Positions 10,784 through 21,731 of a stretch of DNA of 64,000 nt are shown here, one piece after another. Below the pieces are notes generated by a model that saw only the letters and a list, made by a program, of their open reading frames with translations, was not told the DNA's origin and did no database searches. The DNA is from Hortaea werneckii. Lineage: Eukaryota; Ascomycota; Dothideomycetes; Mycosphaerellales; Teratosphaeriaceae. Both the position numbers and the translations under genes were made by a program. The stretch is taken from the NCBI GenBank assembly GCA_037044905.1, contig JBAOKB010000105.1, positions 62,001 to 126,000 on the forward strand, written 5' to 3'. Position 1 is the stretch's first letter. Each line of letters begins with the position of its first letter.

Positions 10784-12134
10784 CTTGTACGACTCCCTTG
10801 CGGCTAGCAGTCGGAGTATTAAGGCTCTACACGAGCAATCGACAGATTCAACTGCCGGGTGATAAGGAGTTGAGGGTGGTGTAGGAGGTGTAGAGGGTGG
10901 TGGTAGAGTAGAGGGCAGATGGTCAGTAGAGAGGAGCTTGAAGCTTGCGGTTCGTTCTGAACCGCGGAGCTACCCGGAGCAAAGCCCTGCAGCAGCCAAT
11001 CAGCGTCGGGGGAGTGATAACCCTGCTTCGGCCTCGGCTAAGCCTGGGCTGTGGCCTGTGGCGGGTCTGCGGAGGTTTCGAACGGGGAGGCCTTTGCCGA
11101 CTTGCTTATCACAGATTATGTGTTGCAATCATGAGGTGATGTTCTTTCTTTTTGCTTGGGAGATAAATGTCGTTATGCTTGTGCAATATCGAAGATTTCC
11201 AAGTCCAATGCAAGGAAACATTTGATCTTTTATATATCACCACTTGCTCACTGATTCCTGCGGCTAGACGGAACCTTGCCGGTCCCGCAAGAAGTCTTTG
11301 TTGGTCTGCAGGCCTCGGATACGAAGCGCGAAACCCTCGTGGCACCGATGTCGCACCTTCACATGGCGACGCGTCTGGATGCGACAAGCGCCATCCAGTA
11401 ACGGCGTCCTTATGAATCGCTGACTCAAAAGGCCATTAGAGCCGCAGGGATGACGTTGTCGTGCGCAGTTCGCAAGTCGCTCTCATATGTGTCTGTATGT
11501 GCGGGAGGTAAGAGGCCTAATTGAGCACGAAGCTCGAGCTGCTGGACAAGGAAGAATTCGGAACACATGAAAATAGCCACATCGCAAGAAGGATTGTAGT
11601 AAATTGGTCCAACAACCTTTCCTGAGCACACGAATCTTTACATGTCGACGCTTTGTTGCTGCTGCTGCAAGCCATGAAGACTGTCATTTGGCAAATATCC
11701 CATCAAGAGCAACGGAATGCCCTGAGCCCATTTCACAGCCATTCAGTGAAGAGCAAATCAACGCTAAGCCACTGAGCAACGAGACGTCGAAATGCGTGCA
11801 TGTGATTTGCCACCCATCCAACTCACACTCTCCCGAGCAAATGTGATGCAACACTGATTTTAACAACAACATACATCGTGATCCGAATCCTTGCGGTGCA
11901 GTGTATGCGCGAACACCCACAACCCTTTCCAAGGTTCTGAAGCTGCTCGGATAAATCCGCCAAGCCATACCTACATGAGACCACACATTTTGGCCAACGG
12001 GGATAAGCAGCCGAAATCGGGCTTACCCGCGCCAAAATTTCGACGACAGCTGCAGGTAAGAACGATCTAGACAGGAATTCCGCCACCGGCTAACAACCTC
12101 AATCAAGTACAATAGCCCGCAGGACAAATTAAGA
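10784..12134. other. 1.35-kb divergent intergenic region, aconitase / BUD20
   Basis: Promoter side of both flanking genes. The 10,850-10,930 segment is GT-rich on the + strand (CT-rich in the aconitase sense), as in many filamentous-fungal promoters of strongly expressed genes. The short ORFs (up to 100 codons) have no convincing composition or domain. Confidence 0.45.
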
Positions 12135-12503
12135 ATGCCTGCGATACGTGGCGCCGACTCCAAGAAGAAGACGCGACGTCACACGCGCGACTTGGACCAG
12201 ATCCACGCCGACTTACACTCGAGAAGGCATCTGGAACAGCACATCCAGCAGTACGACGAGGCCGAGCTTCCCGCCTTGGGTCTCTTCTACTGTATCCCAT
12301 GTGCCAAGCATTTCGAGAGCGAGACCAACTATGTGAAGCACGAGAAAGGGAAACCGCATAAGCGACGAGTGCGCCAGTTGAAGGAGGAGCCGTATACGCA
12401 GAAGGAAGCCGAGGCGGCTGTAGGGTTGACGACGGACAACGGGAGGAAGAAGGAGGACGAGGAGATGGTCGCGGAGGATGAAGTCGCCGACGAAGTGAGA
12501 TGA
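12135..12503 (+). CDS. BUD20: BUD20-like C2H2 zinc-finger protein (pre-60S factor)
   Basis: Intronless 122-aa protein. The basic N-terminus KKKTRRHTRDLDQIHADL is typical of Bud20/ZNF593. One U1-type zinc finger follows: C-x2-C-x12-H-x5-H within YCIPCAKHFES...VKHEKGKPH, then HKRRVRQLKEEPYTQKEAEA and an acidic tail. Bud20 is a nucleo-cytoplasmic shuttling factor that binds pre-60S particles and supports their export. The length agrees with the family. It is convergent with the hypothetical gene at 13,298-14,182. Confidence 0.93.
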   Translation: MPAIRGADSKKKTRRHTRDLDQIHADLHSRRHLEQHIQQYDEAELPALGLFYCIPCAKHFESETNYVKHEKGKPHKRRVRQLKEEPYTQKEAEAAVGLTTDNGRKKEDEEMVAEDEVADEVR

Positions 12504-13297
12504 GAGCACGCATACGTCGGTAAACTCTTGTTCCTGCCGACTTGAATAATTTGAAAAGGTTCTCGATACTTCAGTAACGGACGACCAACTCGGGCATTGA
12601 GGTGGTTTCGACGCCACCACCCCAAACTCCCGTCCAAGGAGAAGATTTTATGGCGGCATAATATACATCACGAGGACGACCGACATACATACGCCTGCAA
12701 CCATCACTTTCGAACTCCTAAAGCCGCCGTAGACAGTCTTGCTTTTTCGCCAGGCTCAACTCCACATGTTCAGCTTTAGGCGAAAGGCATCATCCGAGGA
12801 TGGGGAGATGTTGAGGCAGAGGAGAAGACAGGATCGGCGATATCACACTCTCCTCCTGGGCTAGGCATAGGGAAGGACGATATTCCCCGGCCTTAAAATC
12901 TGGCCAAGCTCAGAGAACAGCTAAGTCGACCCAGGATGACACCGCAAGCTTTGTGGCAAGGCGGGGCATCAAAATAGCACGCGATAGCACGACGGGGCGG
13001 ATCAGAGCAGTGACGAACGCAGTAGTAACAGCGGACTTAGCGCATCGGGTTACTCTCTTCGACGATCACTTTGAGCCTAGACCGTACATACGCAGTTCAA
13101 TCTACAAGCCATTCTGCACGTCTTTGTTTGCTCCACGCTGATACATCCATAACACGTCCATCCACACCCATCATCAATGTCCATGAGCTTAGCGTACATC
13201 GGGCTTCTTTCTAACCTTCCCGCCTCACGTCCATTCCATTTACTCTTATCTCTAAGCTTCGCAACATCCATCACGGCGCACCTATCACTGCGCACCC
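12504..13297. other. Intergenic, between convergent genes
   Basis: About 800 bp between BUD20 and a convergent hypothetical gene. A 32-codon reading frame from 12,769 (MFSFRRKASSEDGE) ends in TAG, and another frame (about 12,820-13,141) is open, but no splice arrangement joins them convincingly. I see no supported gene. Confidence 0.4.
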
Positions 13298-14182
13298 TCA
13301 TCTCTCCTCATCATCAATCTCCGAACCAACAATCGTATCCTCACTCCCACACGGACTCCCCTCCCGCCGAAACTGCCGCTCCTCCTGCGCGAGCCTAAGC
13401 TCACGCGAAATCGCCATCGCGGCCGCTTCGGGCGTTTCGTGGCGGATCAACATGAGGATAAATGCTGCTTCTACTTCCATCGTTTCGAGGGATTTGCCGC
13501 AGTTGAGGTCTTGGTCCAGGGAGTATTGGTTAGGGATAGAGCGGTAGAGTTCTGGAGGTGTGGAGGCTTGGTAGGTGTTATAGGTGCGAATGCCTGGAGA
13601 TCTGGAGGTTGATGGAGGGGAGTTGCCGATTGTAAGCCGGGGACAGGGGATGTCCACGGGTGTATCAAGAGGTAGAAAATCAGCTTCTTCACCAGGTTGC
13701 CAGCTTGGATGTTGAAGGCGGTGAGGTGTCCTCCACTTGTCCCAATCCGGAGGTCTGTTGGGAAGGAATTCGGGCGTGAATGCATGCTTAGAAGGCCGTT
13801 CGTAGCCATTTCCGGTATCTGAAGCGCCTTCTTGGATCCTTCCTATTTCGCGAGGCCATTTGCATGTTTCGTATGACCATTTGGTATCAATAGCAGCAGG
13901 TACTGGTGCTGCCTCTGTAAAAGATGTCCAGCCGTACAGTCTTGCGCGATTCTCATGAAAGGCGATATCGTATGCGTTTGCGACATTGCGTTCAAACCCC
14001 CAGCCACTGTTGTGGGCTTCTCCTACGGAACCAGAAGCCTTCACACTTTCCCCTCCCGCACCAAAAATTCGTTGGCTATTGCTCTTGCCATCCTCACGAA
14101 GAATATGACTCGAGGGGTGATGACGACCGAGCAAGGATCTATCCTGCTCTTCGAGCGAAGTGAACTCTGCAATCGAAGCCAT
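13298..14182 (-). CDS. Hypothetical protein, 294 aa
   Basis: Single open frame, not recognised. The protein is hydrophilic and rich in Pro, Ser, Arg and Glu, with a motif rich in aromatics and prolines (about 125-165: FLPNRPPDWDKW, HRLQHPSWQPGEE). The only predicted ordered part is near the C-terminus (about 225-270: METMEVEAAFILMLIRHET and a following Ala/Glu/Arg helix), followed by an acidic tail. No signal peptide, membrane segment or Cys motif. Its length and non-repetitive sequence favour a real gene; an unseen upstream exon is possible. Confidence 0.6.
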   Translation of the reverse strand: MASIAEFTSLEEQDRSLLGRHHPSSHILREDGKSNSQRIFGAGGESVKASGSVGEAHNSGWGFERNVANAYDIAFHENRARLYGWTSFTEAAPVPAAIDTKWSYETCKWPREIGRIQEGASDTGNGYERPSKHAFTPEFLPNRPPDWDKWRTPHRLQHPSWQPGEEADFLPLDTPVDIPCPRLTIGNSPPSTSRSPGIRTYNTYQASTPPELYRSIPNQYSLDQDLNCGKSLETMEVEAAFILMLIRHETPEAAAMAISRELRLAQEERQFRREGSPCGSEDTIVGSEIDDEER

Positions 14183-14680
14183 CGGAAGTCTAACAAGCTA
14201 CTGATTTATCCGAATTAACCACCTTTATATCTCTCATTTTCTACTTTGTAAAGATCAAAAGAAAATAAGGAACTAGACCGTCGTGCCTATGATCAGACTT
14301 GCCTTAAATTTCATGCGCCTGCAAAAGAGTTGGCCACTGTTTCCTCCTTCCCCTCTCGTTCCATCGACCTGGTACTAAACATCTCATTTCCTTTCCCCCA
14401 ACGACGTTTGGATCCCGAACATCGCGGGGACATGTTTCTTTGAAACGTCCCATATTGTTGGAACTAGAATCATATGCCATGTTCGGCGTGGTATTCCGAC
14501 CCCAATTGCGGATGAAGGCTGATGAGAAGCGTCGTGGTTTGCCTGCCCGTCCATTTGTTCAGCGGGTCATCGTGACTTTCTGGGTGATCGTTCTCCCTGC
14601 GTGAATGAGGAGTGCGGTTGCGCCTACCAAACAATTCGAGGCACCGTCCGGTGGAGCAGAGGGGTGCGGAACAGACACTG

Positions 14681-14711
<31 letters not shown>

Positions 14712-15073
14712 GAGAAAGAGGGGGAAACAATAAACTCGTATGGGCCAAAGGCAGGTAGCTTCAAACCCACGCGCCATAGATCGCTATGCATCAAAACTCT
14801 CCCACCTGTCCCCACGCGGCCGATGTTCGCGGGAAAACTGAAATCCGAATCTGGCAAGAAAACACCAAATCCGCTGAACATCATGCGTATACAAATCCCG
14901 ATCACCCCATCGTATTGATCTGCACCTCCTCATCACCACACCCAAGCTCTCACCTCTCCAAGCCCTCTCCCTACCCACTTCCCCCTTCTCAACACTCTCC
15001 AAAACCCAACACCTCTCCAAACCGGCCTCTACCCGCCTTCCTCTTCTCTGACAACGAAAAGGAAAAACCCAGC
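14183..15073. other. Intergenic region with a 29-A homopolymer
   Basis: Holds the upstream region of the hypothetical gene and the 3' flank of the phosphatase gene. It contains an uninterrupted run of 29 adenines at 14,681-14,709 and a C/T-rich + strand stretch (14,935-15,060). No gene supported. Confidence 0.5.
14681..14709. repeat. Poly(A) homopolymer, 29 nt
   Basis: Uninterrupted A run seen directly. It carries no target duplications or element remnant, so it is a simple mononucleotide repeat. Its exact length may be affected by sequencing error. Confidence 0.9.
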
Positions 15074-16342
15074 CTACCCATCAGCACCCCCAACGGCATC
15101 TCCCCTTCCCCCATCCCCATCCCCACCACCACCAGCGAGTCTAGCAAGGAACTGTTCCCGCAGAACATCATAGATGAAATTAAACTGCGGCTCGCCCTGG
15201 ACCATCATCATACGCTGCTGGCGCATACGATCGACAGTGTCGGCGACGGGGTCGGTGTCAGCGCTCGGTAAAGTGTCCAAGGCGCCGGAGTGCAGGAGGG
15301 AGAGGAGGTAATCGAGGGCGATGAAGGTCCCGCTGCGGCCGACGCCGGCGGAGCAGTGGATGATGCGGGGGTTGGATTGGTCGAGGACGGCGAGGTCGTG
15401 GGGTGCGGATGGGGAGGGAGAGGTGCCGTTGGTTTGTTGTGCGGTGGTGGTGGTGGGGTTTGGAGAGTTGAGCCGGGCTGAGAGCCGGATCAGCTCGATC
15501 ATGGCTTCGCGGTCGTCGCCTTCGGGGATCAGGAAGTCGGGCCAGCCGGAGAAGAGGAGGTGGTGGATTTCTTTCTCTTTGCTTCCGCCTCCGCCATCTG
15601 CATCGTTGAGATGTAATCGTAATCGTCGGATCTCGCTCCGTGTCTTCTGGTCTTGTTGGACATCTAGCAGCTCTACCTCGCCTAGTGGAGTCTGCTTTTC
15701 CCCTTCTGCACCCTCGACTTCTGCGGTATCCGGTTGTAATACCATGGGTGACTCTTCCGCCACGAGCGGATAGTACTGGAAACACTTCTCCCGTCCGGCT
15801 TCATGCGTCTGGGTCAACATGACCACTACCGCCTTCTCACCCGTCTGCTCCTGCAGCATGCGGTAGAAATGGCTGACGCTCGTGTTCTTCGGCCCTTGTG
15901 TTGCAATGTATCTTCGCTTCCCTAGTGTAATGGGACTAGCATTGATGTAGTCGCATACCCCTTCCGCCACGTTCAACTTAACCCGATTCGAGGCGTACGG
16001 CTCGACGTTCATGTATCGGTTTCGTTCGGCCACGGCCGGATCGTTGGTTATGCAGTGCCATTGTGAGGCTGGTGGGGATGCAGTAGCGGGAGTCGTGGAG
16101 GCGTCTGCGGAGGGAGGAGTCTGACTGCCGGCGAGGAGGCGATTGCGTTGGGCCCATTCGAGGTCGATGTACTTGTTGTGTCGCTCTGACGTGATGTCTC
16201 ATCAGCCCACCATCAATCTTCACCAAGCCTGGGTAATCAAGCTTCCATCCAATCTGGTTGGCTACCGCTTACCTGCTTTACTTTGCCGCAAGAAGGCGGG
16301 GAGTTCAGGCGGGTATGCGCTTTCTCCTGCAGCTGCCGCCAT
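15074..16342 (-). CDS. Protein-tyrosine phosphatase, classical PTP fold
   Basis: Two exons, 16273-16342 (70 nt) and 15074-16185, joined through donor gtaagc and acceptor cgtcag; 393 aa. The start MAAAAGESAYPPEL is the first in-frame ATG. Domain landmarks in order: pTyr loop NRYMNVEPYASNRVKL (about 79-94), ATQGPK, WPD loop SGWPDF with general acid Asp240, P-loop HCSAGVGRSGTF with nucleophile Cys301 and Arg307, and a Q-loop-like region (QGEPQFNFIYDVL). All catalytic residues are present, so the enzyme should be active on phosphotyrosine. It resembles small soluble fungal phosphatases of the Ptp1/Pyp group. Low-complexity insertions sit before the WPD loop and before the P-loop, and a Gly/Asp tail ends the protein. 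Confidence 0.93.
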
Positions 16343-16914
16343 GGCCGCCGTGGCGATAGACCTTCTGATGACCGGAATAGAGTGTCGGTGTTTCACACTG
16401 GCAATACCTCTGAGTGGAATTGTGGCGATTATACCAAAACCGTTAATCCTTATCGCTTGATTCGAACGCGTCCCTCGGCAGTTGGCTCCTCTCCAGATGG
16501 GAGAAAGTACAGTGGGCTGGATGATTTAGAGTGTCATGACGGTGGCAAAACGTGTAGATGGAGGACGGCAAAGAAGGAGGTTCGCTTTCCAAGACCTGCC
16601 TGTTTGGTATGGGCTCAATTCTTTCTATTCGTTCTACTTAGCGCTTTGTCCAAAGGCAAGAAATGTTGGTGACAGGCTGATCATGACGTCGCATTGGTCG
16701 CGCGCGCTTCTGAAACGCGCCGATCCCTGCAGGTGCAGACATCGGCTTCCACTGCGGCGATTGTCTGCTTGAGGCAGGTACGGTACATTATTGGTCGCAT
16801 GCATTCACTACGATGATGAGTGAAAAACTTTGGTTCATATGCAGCAAAAAGTCGTGCGGTACTCGGACTTCACGCGACGAATGTTTACCGACGTTGACAT
16901 AGCAAGCTCACACA
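16343..16914. other. Intergenic: phosphatase promoter and MFS gene
   Basis: 572 bp between the phosphatase start and the upstream-facing 3' side of the MFS gene (its stop codon is at 16,915-16,917). It contains a polypurine/CGCG-rich stretch but no supported gene. Confidence 0.45.
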
Positions 16915-18720
16915 TTAGCTATCTTCTTCTCGGCGATGTTTCCCATGCAGTTCCTCGACCGGAGCATCTACCCGGTAATTCATCGTCTCCCTAAGGTCCC
17001 CCAAAAAGAGACAAGCAATGCACGCAACGACACCAAAAGGTGCAGCAATAACGTAGACCACGCGAAACCCATCCGCCTGGGCCTGTCGATATGCTTGCAC
17101 CCCTGCTTGGACAATCTCCTGTGTCACCCCTGGCACATCTGATGTGCTCATCCCACTGGAGATAGCCTTGACGAAAGCGCCGACTGAACTGGTCGGTAAT
17201 CCCGCTGCAACCACAGCATCACCCACTTGCTGAGGAACGGTCTTCGCAAGCCTATCCTGCAACGCCGCCGCATAAATGGCAGTGAAGACCGTAGCCGCCA
17301 CCGCTCTCGAAGAGCTAATCAACGCAGTCGCAGTCGCGATGAGGTGATGAGGAACACTAAGCTGCACGCCCGACACGACCAGAACCACGGGGGCTCCAAC
17401 CCCTAACCCCATCAACCCCGCAAAGACGACCGCGCTCGTACTGTCGTCCGGCTGCACGGTCGCCATCCCCACTATCCCGGCCGTGAAGACGAAAAACCCA
17501 ACGAACATCGGACTCCGTATCGAGCGGATCTTGGAACTCACCCAGCCATACGGCAGAGTAGCTAACCCGCACGCAAGCCAGAAAGGCTGGATCCTCGCGG
17601 CGAGAAGGAAGGAGTTCTGCTCGAACAACGCGGTCGTGAGGGCGGGGTAGTAGACGATAAAGCTAAATAGCAAGATGCCCTCGATGAAGATGAGGAGGAC
17701 GCAGAGGCCGAAGGTCCGGCCGCGATGACCGCCGCCGTTGAAGAGCTCATGGTGTAGGATCCCCGTCGATGTACCTTTGATCTCGTAGATGCCGAAGGTA
17801 GCGAGGACTGCCAGGCCGATGAGGAGGGTTGATAGGACACGGGCGCTCGACCATGCGTAGGCGTTCCCGCCGAGGTTGAGCGAGACGAGGAAAAGGGTCA
17901 AGCCGGAGGTGAGGAGGAAGAAGCCCGGGAGGTCGAGATGTCTCAGTTTGTGCGCGAAGGTGAGATGATCGAGTCCGCTGTGTCTTTTGGGCGGCTGGTA
18001 GCCGACTAGGATCCCGAGTGCAGTGGCGCCCCAGAGGGCCATTTGGATCCAGTAGAAGAGGCGCCAGCCGTGATGAGGATTGCGCTCTGTTAGACTGCCG
18101 ATGATGAGCGGGGCTGCGCAGGCGCCGAGCGCTCCGGCGAGGTTCACGCCGGATTGCACGAAGGGTCGCCATCTTCGTGGGAGGATTTCCGAGGGCACGC
18201 AGTAGGCGAGAGGGACGCTGGCGAAGCCGAATCCGACCAGGACTTGGGCGGCGACGACGCGACCGATATGGGTTGCGTTTGGGGCGATGGCGGCGCCGAT
18301 GAAGGACAGGAGACAGGTCCCGACGAGGATTGTTTTGCGCGCTTGGAAGACATCGGAGGCGTTTGCTATGACTGGGCAGAGGATTGCCTGGACGAGTGAG
18401 AGGGCGTTGGGGACCCAGGTCTGGATGGATTCGCCGTTTAGGTCTTTGCCTATTGCTGAGAGCTGGGGAAGGCATTAGATTGCTTGCTACATTGTTTTTG
18501 CTGGGCAAGTGGTTCAGAGTGGACGGTCACATACGACTACCGGCGGGCCCTGCAACGCGAAGACCTGCGTGAGATTGAGCAAGAACATTGCCGCGATTGC
18601 AATGTATGTGCGGAAGTGCAGCTCCGGTTCCTCGTCGGCGTTGTCATAGACAAGATCGTGAGTGCTTTGCTGCTCTTCTCCATTGGACGGGATATTCTGC
18701 TCTGCGCCTTTCTCGTGCAT
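16915..18720 (-). CDS. MFS exporter, TRI12-like (14 membrane segments)
   Basis: Two exons, 18535-18720 and 16915-18462, with donor gtatgt and acceptor ccccag, phase 0; 577 aa. A polar N-terminal tail (about 35 residues) precedes a long series of hydrophobic segments consistent with 14 helices. The early sequence IGKDLNGESIQTWVPNAL and the motif SDVFQARKTILVG (cytoplasmic loop 2-3, motif A position) are typical of fungal TRI12-type transporters, the group containing the trichothecene efflux pump and siderophore exporters. A basic/acidic C-terminal tail (HGKHRREEDS) ends it. The substrate cannot be told from sequence. The next gene but one, a PRISE reductase, could be metabolically related, but that is only proximity. 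Confidence 0.87.
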
Positions 18721-19371
18721 CTTGAGTTCGTACTAAGAAGTCTACCCGGGCAAGGCAATAGTTGGCAAGCTTCACTCGCAGGGACATAAGGCGAAGGAAA
18801 GGAAATGAGACCCAGTGCTCGAACGACCGGATTCTCACCGTGCTTCATTATAGCTGAAATGCATGTACGACCTGCATTATCATTGTCCGACCGGTGGGCC
18901 AAACTCTACTGGTTCTATGGCGACTAGTCAAGCTCCATGAACGTTTTGCAGTCGCCATATGTAGGAAGAGATCGACATGCAGTCATTCCAGTTGGGAGCC
19001 GATGCAGCTTCTCAGGCACCGTGGAGTTGTTGGTGTGGAGAGCAAAGAAAACGCGGCATGGCGATTACATGAGACATAGGTCTCGGGGGGCGAACCCACG
19101 CCTCGCACTATTACATCTGTGTCGTCGGGCTTGAAAAAAAATGGGAGATCATATCCAGATTGAATGGCGAAATGGTCGGCTCGGACGGATTGTCTTTCCG
19201 ACACAGCGAGGAGCCGGCGCTTTGTCAGCAGTCGAGGAAGCATGGACCAAGATCAGACATACAATCATGCTCTCTTCTACAATTCCGATCAACCGCACCT
19301 CGAAGCGGCGAATCAGCAACAGATTACTCCTCAAACCACTCGATGTTGCAAGCAGACCACTCACATACATC
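18721..19371. promoter_or_regulatory. Divergent intergenic region, MFS exporter / Mrx7-like gene
   Basis: 650 bp that must hold both promoters. The frame of the Mrx7-like gene is open upstream to 19,141, but that part has different composition and no conservation that I recognise, so I treat it as 5' leader. Confidence 0.45.
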
Positions 19372-19815
19372 ATGAGTCCTTGGCTACGGGTCCTAGAGGC
19401 GTACGCTGTAGCTGCCCTTCTACGGACTCCAGGATTCCACCGCGGAGTTGAGAAGGTGGCACGGCAAGTCCACCGCATCCGGCATGGCACACCGCCCGAG
19501 GAGCTCGGCGGGACGAAGATCGACGAGCCGGGCAAGTCTGGGTTTCTAGGACACTTTGGCGATGAGATTAAGGCTCAGTTGGGGGCGGAGAAGAATAAGC
19601 AAGGCAGCGCGGGAGTGAATATGGATAGTCGGGCCATGAGCCACGGCGGGAAGAAGAGTCGGGTGGAAGAGGTGGAAAGGCGGAAGGATGAGGTGAATGC
19701 TGATGCGGCGTGGAAGGACGCTCAGCATAATGCTTCGCAGCCGCCGAAGCAGGGATTCTTTGGGGAGTATATGTCCGCGCTGAAAGAGCAGATGAAGAAT
19801 GATCGAAAAGGGTGA
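19372..19815 (+). CDS. Small Mrx7-like (DUF2749-type) mitochondrial protein
   Basis: 147 aa from the ATG at 19,372 (MSPWLRVLEAYAVAALLRTP). The N-terminal block, with TPGFHRGVEKVARQVHRIRHG and PEELGGTKID, looks like the short fungal family that includes yeast MIOREX component Mrx7. These proteins associate with mitochondrial ribosomes; the molecular role is unknown. The C-terminal half is charged, with GFLGHFGDEIKAQLG and QGFFGEYMSALKEQM as recurring aromatic-helix motifs. An in-frame ATG at 19,141 would add 77 residues, but the downstream one begins exactly where the conserved block starts. Family identification is from memory of its pattern and is moderate. Confidence 0.7.
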   Translation: MSPWLRVLEAYAVAALLRTPGFHRGVEKVARQVHRIRHGTPPEELGGTKIDEPGKSGFLGHFGDEIKAQLGAEKNKQGSAGVNMDSRAMSHGGKKSRVEEVERRKDEVNADAAWKDAQHNASQPPKQGFFGEYMSALKEQMKNDRKG

Positions 19816-20204
19816 AGCTGTGAGCAACGAGAAGTTCAGGTCATCTCAAAACGGATGCGGATCACGTCAATCGGCTCTAGGCCCTGCTGGCTCTAAATCA
19901 TTACATGTGGCTGAAATAGGAAGGCACGACTTCGATGCTGGACGCGCATCTATTGCCATCGACATATTGACCACTCTCCGAAGCAAACGATCGGAGAGAG
20001 AAAGTCTGCTTCGCAGTCATTGAGGCATGTCGACAGACTGCAGGCGCTTCGCTGCAGGTCCATCTGACGTCACGATGCCTTCACGCATGATGACGCTACA
20101 GAGGGTCCGTCACATCACACAACTGCAAGGCCGCATGCACTTTGCTGAGATCTGATCATCTCGACACTTTCAAAGTACGTCTTGATCTAGCAGACCAAAG
20201 TATC
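19816..20204. other. Intergenic, promoter side of the PRISE reductase
   Basis: 390 bp between two genes on the + strand; nothing recognised. TGACGTCA-like sequence occurs at about 20,067 (CTGACGTCACG), a possible CRE/bZIP-type site. Confidence 0.4.
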
Positions 20205-21437
20205 ATGCCATCTGCCCTTGTCACCGGTGCAACCGGCATTCTCGGCCGTGAGATTGTCAAAGAGCTAGGCAAAGATAAACAGACATGGCCAACTGTCTAC
20301 GCACTTTCGCGCTCGAAGAAAGAAGCATACGCTGAGAATGTGAAGCATCAGCACATCGATCTGCTGGCTTCAGCGCAAGACATGGCGAAAGAGCTTGGAA
20401 GCATCCAGCCGGAGTACATCTTCTTCGCCGCGTATCTCGCGAAGCCGGACGAAGGCGATGCAGCGAAGACGAATGGCGCCATGCTCGAGAACTTCCTCGA
20501 AGCGCTGAAGATTACCGGAGCGAGCCAGAAGGTCAAACGAATCATCTTGACAACGGGAGCGAAGCAGTACGGTGTTCATCTGGGCGCACCCAAGAACCCA
20601 ATGGAAGAGTCAGACCGTTGGCTTACAGCTTCTGACCGCCCGCCTAACTTCTACTATGTCCAGCAAGACATTCTCGCCAAGAAGGGCAAGGAGCAAGGCT
20701 GGGACTGGGTCGTCACATACCCGAACGACGTCATCGGTGTCGCCAAAGGCAACTTCATGAACCTCGCAACTTCGATAGGCTTATACGCCGCTGTAACCAA
20801 GGAAATGGGCCAGCCATTCATCTTCCCAGGTTCCCCAGAGTTCTATACTCGCTTTGACTCCTTCACCTCCAGCCGCCTACACGCCAAGTTCAACATGTGG
20901 GCCGCGCTCGAGACTAACGGCAAAGTGTCCAACCAGGCTTTCAACGTCGTCAATGGCGACGTGGAGAGCTGGCAGAATATGTGGCCGAAGTTGGCAACTA
21001 AGTTTGGACTCAAGATTCCCGAGCGGATGTTCACGGCTGAAGAAGAAGAAGGCAAGATTGATGAAAATGCCGGATCCATCATGCCTCTCCTCGAGCGCCC
21101 ACCAATCGATGACTTCGCCGCCGAGCGAGGCCTCAAGGGCACCAAAGCCGTCAAGCAGCGGCGTGTAGAGCAGAAGATCGATCTAGTCAAGTGGTCGCAA
21201 CGTTCTGACGTGAAGGCTGCATGGGAGAAGCTGGCGAAGCGGGAGGGACTGGAGCATGAGGCTTTCGAGCAGGCGACTTGGGGGTTTCTTGGTTTTGTCC
21301 TCGGTAGGAATTACGATTTGGTTATCAATATGACCAAGGCTCGGAAGGCGGGCTGGACAGGGTATGAGGATACGTTTGAGAGTCTGGAGGAGAGTCTGGA
21401 GGAGTTGGCACGGGAGAAGGTGTTGCCAGGTTTCTAA
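20205..21437 (+). CDS. PRISE-family NADPH-dependent reductase (SDR, sirQ/VEP1-like)
   Basis: Single-exon 410-aa protein, start chosen at the ATG that opens the Rossmann fold (MPSALVTGATGILG, residues 1-14, GxxGxxG at 8-14). The family's active-site signatures are present: Lys120 in TTGAKQYG and Tyr150/151 in NFYYVQQDIL, matching the catalytic Lys and Tyr of progesterone 5-beta-reductase/iridoid synthase-like enzymes. Such enzymes reduce activated C=C bonds of enones or enals; fungal members occur in sirodesmin-like clusters (sirQ) but are also common outside clusters. An upstream in-frame extension to 20,142 looks non-coding. The substrate is unknown. Confidence 0.87.
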   Translation: MPSALVTGATGILGREIVKELGKDKQTWPTVYALSRSKKEAYAENVKHQHIDLLASAQDMAKELGSIQPEYIFFAAYLAKPDEGDAAKTNGAMLENFLEALKITGASQKVKRIILTTGAKQYGVHLGAPKNPMEESDRWLTASDRPPNFYYVQQDILAKKGKEQGWDWVVTYPNDVIGVAKGNFMNLATSIGLYAAVTKEMGQPFIFPGSPEFYTRFDSFTSSRLHAKFNMWAALETNGKVSNQAFNVVNGDVESWQNMWPKLATKFGLKIPERMFTAEEEEGKIDENAGSIMPLLERPPIDDFAAERGLKGTKAVKQRRVEQKIDLVKWSQRSDVKAAWEKLAKREGLEHEAFEQATWGFLGFVLGRNYDLVINMTKARKAGWTGYEDTFESLEESLEELAREKVLPGF

Positions 21438-21731
21438 TAGGTACGAGCATTTCTGTAAAAAGATGTATGATGAATTTAATGGCATAATGACCCTGAAGGG
21501 CGCAGTCGCTCGAGCTGAAACAGTCTCTAAGCCTCTGCAAAAGTGCTGTGGTACTTCTGTGTGAAGCGCCGATTGGTCGTATCGCAAGCTGCAGGAGCTG
21601 TGTGCTGCGCCACCTGCAGCCTGGTCGCTTGGGCAGCAACTGAAGAACTCGTTAATCGGCCGCTCTCATTTCTCTCCTAGGATTCCACTCTCCATACCCC
21701 GATCGCAACCCCCCGAATCCATTGACGCACC

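Noticed and set aside
12769..13141. Possible degraded P-loop/G-alpha-like gene (RRYHTLLLG followed by TAG)
   Set aside because: Only a few residues resemble a G-alpha start, no GKS/T follows, the two open frames cannot be joined with credible splice sites, and no further motif appears.
14786..15271. 161-codon + strand ORF rich in Ser/Pro
   Set aside because: Largely antisense to the phosphatase gene and its flank; open because of C-rich composition.
17747..18508. 253-codon minus-strand ORF rich in Arg/Pro overlapping the MFS gene
   Set aside because: Out-of-frame shadow of the transporter coding sequence; the spliced MFS frame explains the region.
19081..19130. tRNA-like GGGTTCGCCCC on the minus strand
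   Set aside because: No 5-bp T-stem, anticodon arm or acceptor stem can be formed around it.
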